Below, piece by piece: positions 58,258-64,000 of a stretch of 64,000 bases of DNA. This DNA comes from Epiperipatus broadwayi (Eukaryota > Onychophora > Udeonychophora > Euonychophora > Peripatidae), in contig JAQFVV010012394.1 of assembly GCA_028023455.1 (NCBI GenBank), forward strand, positions 21,224,900-21,288,899. Direction: 5' to 3'. Within the stretch, counting starts at the first letter, position 1. Each line of letters starts with the position of its first letter. The notes under the pieces are model-generated. The model did no database searches and was not told the DNA's origin. It saw nothing but the letters and a program-made list of their open reading frames with translations. The position numbers were made by a program, and so were the translations under genes.

Positions 58258-60185
58258 TGTAACCCCCCCACGGGACCGTGACATTTCACTACCTATTCTA
58301 ATCCTTGCTTGACGATTCCTTTTTTTGTTGGCACCCGCTGTGTTCTTCCGTCTGGGGATTACATGATGTTCTGCGACGATAATTTCTAACACCCATACAC
58401 GTACGCTTTATTTATTTTATATATAGATTCGAATCGAATCCCAGTAATAGGCGCCAGGAGAACTTTTGGAAGAGTCTGCCACGTATGTGCATAAGCCCAC
58501 TCAATTATATCACAAAACATGCCCGTGCCTCGCTCCAGTCGGAAACATGAAACGAACACAGCCACAATTACCCTTCACACTACCTCCGTTATTATAATCA
58601 TAGAAAGGCCCGCCCTACATCCCACAGAACAAATTAATCCAACTTAACTTTAGTCTAAAAAGCATCACGACATAAGCATAAAATCAATAAAATCCCACCC
58701 CCAAAATATCAACTGCATTCAGCATAAAATCAATAAAATCCCACCCCCAAAATATCAACTGCATTCAGCATAAAATCAATAAAATCCCACCCCCAAAATA
58801 TCAACTGCATTCATTTCCATACAAACAAATTTACGCTAAAGCATTCATTCCGATATATATAAATTTATGTTGAAATTCCAAGCAATTAAATAACAAAAAA
58901 ATTAGCTACATAAATATTTATTTAATCTGTTTAATAATGATTAACGCAGGTATGTGATCGGCAAGCCGAGACAATTAACGGTAAACTTCAAATTACTTTG
59001 CACATATTATTTCAGACTGTTGATCAGTCGGCAAATTTATTAGGTAAAAATCTCGAACTGTTCATAAATGATTAATATTAATTATACTGTTTTAGATTAA
59101 TGTCTTTCTAATAGTTCTGGAGATTAAAGTTATTTCTTTAAGTGCACAATTGAATATAACAAATTTTACGATAGCTACCTGTGAAATGTAGAACGACTGT
59201 AATGGGATCCTGAGCGAAGATTATTCTTTAATGAGGTATTCCGGCGATTTGCACGGTCTCCAAGCGAGCGTGGTCCTAATATGAGGTTCTCCGGTGGTAT
59301 GAGCATCTTGATGGCAATCAGCTGGACTGGACGCGGAGGTCCGGCGGTCAAGCCGCGAATTCTATATTCAGCAACGCATGGCAGTTAGATTCATAACGTC
59401 TAATAAAAATCAAGTCTCTTAATAATTTCTCTAAAGAAGAGCACAACTGTCCTCTGAAAACGCTGTTCGGCCTTTTTGATCTTTGCCTTCACGCCCTCAC
59501 ACCTTGAATTTTTCTCCTCCAATCAATCCCATGCACCTGTGAGTCCCTTTATTTGATAAGTCCATCGCGTGTCAGCTCAACTCCGAGATTTCTGGGATTG
59601 TTGACATTAGTTTGGAATTTAACCGTTTTTCTTAGGCATTGTTTCTCTGGGGACAGAAATCTGAGTCGTACAATAGCGGTGTACACTTTCTCACACCTCT
59701 GTTTCTAATTTTGGCTTGTTTTATCTCGGCGTACCAGCACATATCCTGCCTATTGTTTCAATTTCTAATTTTACATTTACTAATTACGTTTGTACAAATT
59801 AATCTGAGATTGCTTGGAATTTCAGAACATATTGCTAATTAATTTAAATTATTTGATAAAAGTTAAACTTGCGTTCAATCATTCTTCTTTAATTAATCAA
59901 AATGAATAAAAAAAAAAACTACAACGACGGATTATAGATTTATTCTCAGCACACACACACAAAATAATAAAATAACAACAATTTTTACTCTTTTTTTCAA
60001 TAAATCTGACAGGTACTCTTATATAGCTGCGATCGGCTTTTAGAAACGGCTGTTCTTTGCTTATTATTAAAGCAAGACCGCTTTTATAAAAGTTTTGTCC
60101 CTGTCAGTTATTTCGTCCATTGATTATAGTTAAATATACCCCCATACGCCTGGGTTTGAATACCATGTAACACTATTCCGTTACA
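58258..60185 (-). repeat. LTR (5' LTR of the minus-strand element)
   Basis: 1928 bp, the partner of 53550-55476. As the 5' LTR on the minus strand it should carry the promoter. I cannot point to a confident TATA box and initiation site within it. Confidence 0.9.
58675..58812. repeat. 46-bp unit, three tandem copies (right LTR)
   Basis: The same three units as in the left LTR, without differences that I can see. Confidence 0.9.
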
Positions 60186-60385
60186 ATATATATATATATA
60201 TGAAGTGTAGTAAAAATATAATAGCTAAAATAGCTATTTTTGCTATTATATTTCTACATGGAAGCTCCTGGAAATAATACTATGAATTCATCCTTTATCC
60301 TTGAGAATATTAGAATTAATATATATATATTTGATATTTAAATATATATTTGCACAAATGTATATACACCCAATAGGCAAGAATG

Positions 60386-60406
60386 CTTGTATGGTTATGT
60401 TATGGT
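60386..60406. repeat. Target duplication of RTE copy 2 (left)
   Basis: 21 bp, CTTGTATGGTTATG followed by TTATGGT, matching 62361-62381 with two mismatches. Confidence 0.75.
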
Positions 60407-62360
60407 GCACAATAGGTCATCATCATCATCATTATCAACCATTATCAATCCACTGCAGGATGAAGGTCTCTCCAAGTTTAATCCATCTTCTCCGATCTTT
60501 AGCTTCTCTTCTCCACATCACCCCTACACATTTTCTTATTTCATCCATCCATCTTACATGTGGTCTCCTTCTGGGTCTTTTACAATCTCTTGGAATCCAG
60601 TTTAAAATTTCAATTGTCCATCTATTATCATCTCTTCTAGCAATATGTCCAGCCCAACTCCACTTCAATCTTTTAATTTTTTCAATGAGGTCAGTAACAC
60701 CTGTTTGTTCTCTTACCCATACATTGCGTTTTCGATCTCTTCTTGTTACTCCCAACATACATCTCTCCATACTTCTTTGAGTGGTCTGAAGTCTCTGTAT
60801 TGATCTTTTATTAAGTGTCCAAGTCTCAGATCCATAAGTAAGAACTGGTAAAACACATTTGTTAAAAACCTTTCTTTTCAAACACATAGGCATATTTCCT
60901 TTTAATATCAAGTTATTTCTACCAAAAGCACTCCAACCAAGTTTAATTCTATGATTAATTTCCTCTATTATGTTTCCATCTGTATTAATAATCTGACCAA
61001 GGTATTTGTAACTCTTAACTTCTTCTAATTCATCATAATCAATCTTTATTTTCATATTTGGAGCAAATCGATTAAACATTACTTTAGTCTTTTTAACATT
61101 TATCTTTAGTCCTACTTTCCTACTTTCATCTGATAACTCCTGCAACATTTCCTGCAGCTCGGAAGCATTATTTGCAAAAACAACTACATCATCTGCGAAA
61201 TCTAAATGACTTAAATAATCTCCATTTACTTTCACTCCTTTAGTTTCCCATTTTAATCCACAAAATACTTCTTGCAGCACTGCTGTAAAAAGTTTTGGAG
61301 ATATGGAGTCACCTTGTCTTACACCTTTCTCAATGTTGACTTTCCCAGTATCATTATGTAATCTAATTGTTGCTGTTGCATTTTTATAAATATTCTTTAA
61401 AATATGACAATATCCTGGATCTATACCTTGATGATCCAATGCTTTAATCACTGAAGAAATGTTTATAGAATCAAATGCCTTTTCATAATCTACAAATCCA
61501 AAACATAATGACAACTCATATTCATTTGTCCTTGCTATAACTTCTCTCAATACTTGAATATGATCTACTGTACTAAAACCACTTTTAAATCCAGCTTGTT
61601 CTCTTGGTTGGTGAAAATCCAAGGTTCTCTGTAGACGAGTTGTAATTATCTTGGTAAAAATTTTATATAAAACTGATAAAAGGCTGATAGGTCTGTAATT
61701 TCTAATATCTTCTTTATCACCTTTTTTAAATATTAATATTATTACTGCATTCTTCCAATCATCCGGTACATCTTTATCATTTAGACATTTGGTATATAAC
61801 TTTGCTAATATTTTTTCTGTTTCTTCACCTGCTTCTTTTAATATATCAATTATAATTCCATCATTACCTGGAGTCTTTCCTTTTTTCATACATTTAATTG
61901 CATTTCTCACTTCTTCATTTAAAATTCTGGGCAATTCGGAAGATGTAATAGATATAGGAGGTACTTGTTCTTTATTACTATATAATTCTTGATAAAAATC
62001 TTCTACCAATTTCATAATGTCATCCCTCTTTTTAGTAATAATTCCATCTTTTTTCCTTATTGCAGATATAAATTTCCTACCAATACCAAAATGTTGTTTT
62101 ACATTCTTAAGACTTTTATTTTCTTCTACAGCTTTTCTTGCTAGTTCACAGTTATACTTTCTTATATCATTTTCAACTCTTTTCCACACCATTTTACAAA
62201 ATTCGAGATATTCAATTCTTTTTAATGCATCATTCTTGCATATCTTCATATTCCTTCTTTTCTTCATAAGTTCTCTAGTCTCAGTAGAAATTTTATTAGT
62301 CAATTGCTGCTTTTTTCTACCAGCTATCTTTGTTGCAGTTTTTAAAAGTGTATCAAGATA
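60407..62360 (-). mobile_element. 5'-truncated RTE-type LINE (copy 2)
   Basis: A minus-strand copy flanked by a 21-bp target duplication. The 3' end has the catcatcatcatcat tail (60419-60433). Homology to copy 1 stops at 62354, followed by six unmatched bases (aagata) before the duplication. 5' truncation during reverse transcription is normal for LINEs. The endonuclease and the 5' untranslated region are absent. Confidence 0.85.
60435..62354 (-). CDS. RTE reverse transcriptase, uninterrupted but without endonuclease
   Basis: The frame is open from the truncation point (62354, DTLLKTATKIAGRKKQQ) through to the stop at 60435, about 640 codons. All reverse transcriptase motifs are intact: GKTPGNDGI (near 61870), YRPISLLSVLYKIF (61705), FVDYEKAFDSI (61500), GVRQGDSISPKLF (61325), LDFADDVVVFA (61205), LKINVKKTKVMF and LTYGSETWTLN. 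The C-terminal tail IKRLKWSWAGHIARRDDNRW ... ETFILQWIDNG is in frame. There is no ATG at the start of the frame; it is a 5' truncation product, so expression is doubtful. By eye it differs from copy 1 at a few percent of positions. Confidence 0.9.
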   Translation of the reverse strand, partial: DTLLKTATKIAGRKKQQLTNKISTETRELMKKRRNMKICKNDALKRIEYLEFCKMVWKRVENDIRKYNCELARKAVEENKSLKNVKQHFGIGRKFISAIRKKDGIITKKRDDIMKLVEDFYQELYSNKEQVPPISITSSELPRILNEEVRNAIKCMKKGKTPGNDGIIIDILKEAGEETEKILAKLYTKCLNDKDVPDDWKNAVIILIFKKGDKEDIRNYRPISLLSVLYKIFTKIITTRLQRTLDFHQPREQAGFKSGFSTVDHIQVLREVIARTNEYELSLCFGFVDYEKAFDSINISSVIKALDHQGIDPGYCHILKNIYKNATATIRLHNDTGKVNIEKGVRQGDSISPKLFTAVLQEVFCGLKWETKGVKVNGDYLSHLDFADDVVVFANNASELQEMLQELSDESRKVGLKINVKKTKVMFNRFAPNMKIKIDYDELEEVKSYKYLGQIINTDGNIIEEINHRIKLGWSAFGRNNLILKGNMPMCLKRKVFNKCVLPVLTYGSETWTLNKRSIQRLQTTQRSMERCMLGVTRRDRKRNVWVREQTGVTDLIEKIKRLKWSWAGHIARRDDNRWTIEILNWIPRDCKRPRRRPHVRWMDEIRKCVGVMWRREAKDRRRWIKLGETFILQWIDNG

Positions 62361-62381
62361 CTTATATGGTTATGATATGGT
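62361..62381. repeat. Target duplication of RTE copy 2 (right)
   Basis: 21 bp, CTTATATGGTTATG followed by ATATGGT; two mismatches to 60386-60406. Confidence 0.75.
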
Positions 62382-63606
62382 AAATGCCAAACTTAGACAT
62401 CAGCATCTACAGGGAGTATATGGCATTTTCCTTCAGTAGTAAGTGCAAAATATTATATTAAATTTGTCTTTTTGATTTTTATAATCTGTGTTCCAACACT
62501 TAACTCAACAAATTACATTTATTTGGAGCATCTACTCCGTAGCTAATAATAACAAAATATTATTTTCTTCCCCAATTCTGATAGTTGTTGTATTAATTAT
62601 ATAGTACAGCTATTTAACATCAAACCTTTAAGCCAGCTTTTAATCCAGACCTTTTTCAAGGATCGCCTAGCTTGATTTCAAATTTTAGATTGTGAACATG
62701 GCAAATAGATATGTTGTAATTATGCAGTAAGACTCTACATATATGTGGTTAAGAAAAATATATATTTTTAAAAAATAATGTGATTTAAAATATCTTTTTT
62801 ATTGTAATAATGTCTGTATATATTTTTTCCATTGTAGGTTTTTTTTTTTGTTCTCAAATACATTTGAAACAAATTCATTATTGTTTTTTTTTTTTTTAAA
62901 AAAAGAGCTTGTGAATATTTCAAAGGGAGGTGTGCGTATTTCTCTTATTAACTGACATCTCCATCAAATAGTCTTGTCAGTTTTCTAATCACGGAATCCC
63001 ACCTGACCTTATATTAAGTTAAAGTATTTCACAATATACATTAAACATAATTACACTATGAAATAGATTTGTTTTTATTAATTCAAAATTTAATTGACGG
63101 CTGTTTAGATAGAAAACTTTTGCGAAAATAATAACATATAAATTAATAACTTCAAATAAAATTAGAAAAAAAAGTAATTAATGTATCAATTAACAAAGTT
63201 GAAAATAAAATTTTAAAAATATATAATTCAAACAAATATATTGTGTAACCATTAATTAATACGTTTAAAAAATGCTATTAGAGAAAGAAATGTTTCCACT
63301 TATTATATATATTTACTGAGTATATATAGTTACTGTAGATTCCATCTTATTAAATATCCGTAGCATATGTTCTCCTAAGACATAGCTTATATTAGTTTTG
63401 ACAAATGAGTTAAATGATATATTTATAACTTTATTTTTACCACATGTATTCTAATCACATGAATAAAAGTGTCTGAAGAAGGCAAATGCTTCCCAAGATG
63501 CATTCAATGCAGTAATTTTTAATATAAAACTATTACAATTTATTATGAAAATTATAAACTTATTACTCACATTAGTATTATTACTCACATTATTATTATC
63601 TTCCCT
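62382..63606. other. No gene seen
   Basis: AT-rich with T runs (62841-62850, 62884-62897). No convincing frame. Confidence 0.5.
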
Positions 63607-64000
63607 GGATAAATACCAATGATTATTACTGACATCATTGAAAAAATTAAGAGACTGAAGTGGCAAAACTCTCCATACAGTAGTGCCACCCTGTGCTAAA
63701 CAGAGTAATCAATGGCTGCCAGAAGATGCTAGTATAAGAGATGGTGATCATGTGAAGACTGAAGTAGAGTTGGGATGGACATATTTCTAAAAGAGAAGAT
63801 AATAAATGGACAGTTGAAATCTTAAACTAGATTCCAAGAGATTGTAAAAGACCCAGAAAAAGACCACATGTGAGGTAGATGGATCAAATAAGGAAATGTG
63901 CTGGGGTGATGTGAAGAAGAGAGGCTAGACATTAAAAAAAATGAATTGAAATTAGAGAGATATTCATTGTACAATGGATTAATAATGGTTGAAAATGATG
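63607..64000 (+). pseudogene. RTE 3' end, copy C, with nested insertion
   Basis: The plus strand matches the end of the RTE polyprotein: TTACTGACATCATTGAAAAA and the IKRLKW block (63625-63663), then after an interruption AGTTGGGATGGACATAT, the AGACCACATGTGAGGTAGAT region, TGTGCTGGGGTGATGTG and the final AATGGATTAATAATGGTTGA, AAATGATG at the window edge. Frame-broken. The interruption is a 92-bp family-A insertion. Confidence 0.75.
63664..63755. mobile_element. 92-bp family-A insertion inside the RTE copy
   Basis: Runs from CAAAACTCTCCATACAGTAG to GATCATGTGA. The RTE sequence AGACTGAAGTGG (63652-63663) is repeated as AGACTGAAGTAG (63756-63767) on the other side, a 10-12 bp target duplication. 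The insert matches the arm of the family-A fold-back elements at 17738 and 21485 but has no inverted partner. Confidence 0.7.

Larger units (their letters stand above)
53550..60185 (-). mobile_element. Non-autonomous LTR retrotransposon, complete copy
   Basis: A 6636-bp element with two direct LTRs, each beginning TGTAAC and ending GTTACA. It is flanked by ATAT on both sides (53546-53549 and 60186-60189), a 4-bp target duplication, though the site is itself TA-rich. Orientation is minus, shown by the primer binding site beside the right LTR, a G-rich tract beside the left LTR, and the gag-like region. The 2781-bp interior has no protease, reverse transcriptase, RNase H or integrase, so this is a LARD-like element that must be copied by enzymes of a relative. 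The element is much more GC-rich than the flanks. Confidence 0.9.

Noticed and set aside
54930-59842. Identical 67-codon frames at 54930-55133 and 59639-59842
   Set aside because: Identity reflects the two LTRs being copies of one sequence, not a conserved gene; no ATG start at the listed first codon.
53550-60185. Whole LTR unit considered as a segmental duplication flanking a host gene
   Set aside because: TG...CA ends with 6-bp inverted termini, primer site, purine tract and target duplication show an LTR retrotransposon.
60301-62439. 159-, 67- and 140-codon plus-strand frames
   Set aside because: Antisense shadows of the RTE reverse transcriptase in copy 2, with the outer parts running into non-coding flank.

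Overview
This is AT-rich (roughly 70 percent or more by eye), repeat-dominated DNA from a eukaryote, almost certainly an animal. Non-LTR and LTR retrotransposons, tRNA-like retroposons, microsatellites and many inverted-repeat elements are present. There are no operons, no ribosome-binding-site-led genes and no long host coding region. The non-LTR families (an RTE-like element with a TGA-rich 3' tail and a second endonuclease/reverse transcriptase LINE) are of types common in lophotrochozoans such as molluscs, but the species cannot be fixed from sequence alone.

Layout. 1-14.3 kb: intergenic DNA with dispersed short repeats, a tRNA-like retroposon (1.45 kb), a 20-bp-period array of TTGAGTCAA-like sites (7.75-7.95 kb), large hairpins (8.9-10.4 kb) and a decayed LINE fragment (12.4-13.2 kb). 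14.3-16.1 kb: two decayed RTE copies lying tail to tail. 16.5-35.6 kb: gene-free AT-rich DNA with at least five inverted-repeat (fold-back) elements and dispersed repeat families, here called A to D. 36.2-38.9 kb: the only GC/CpG-richer, apparently non-transposon stretch, with two CCAAT boxes and a possible small first exon ending at a good splice donor. 40.1-41.2 kb: an internally deleted RTE derivative behind degenerate tandem repeats of 270-290 bp. 44.0-51.1 kb: an old LINE on the minus strand, split by a nearly complete RTE copy (45.0-48.3 kb) nested inside its reverse transcriptase. 51.9-52.7 kb: two more hairpins.

53.55-60.19 kb is a complete LTR retrotransposon on the minus strand. Its 1.93-kb LTRs differ at about 15 positions, it has a tRNA-Lys-type primer binding site, and its TSD is ATAT. 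It holds only a frameshifted gag-like region and no protease, reverse transcriptase or integrase. 60.4-62.36 kb is a 5'-truncated RTE copy with a fully open reverse transcriptase frame and a 21-bp target duplication. The window ends in another RTE 3' end carrying a nested family-A insertion.

How the parts relate. The RTE is the dominant family (at least six copies) and is probably the source of the deleted derivative. The LTR element can only have moved using enzymes from a relative. The fold-back elements share arm sequences with each other and probably were moved by transposases encoded elsewhere. No host gene is established with confidence.
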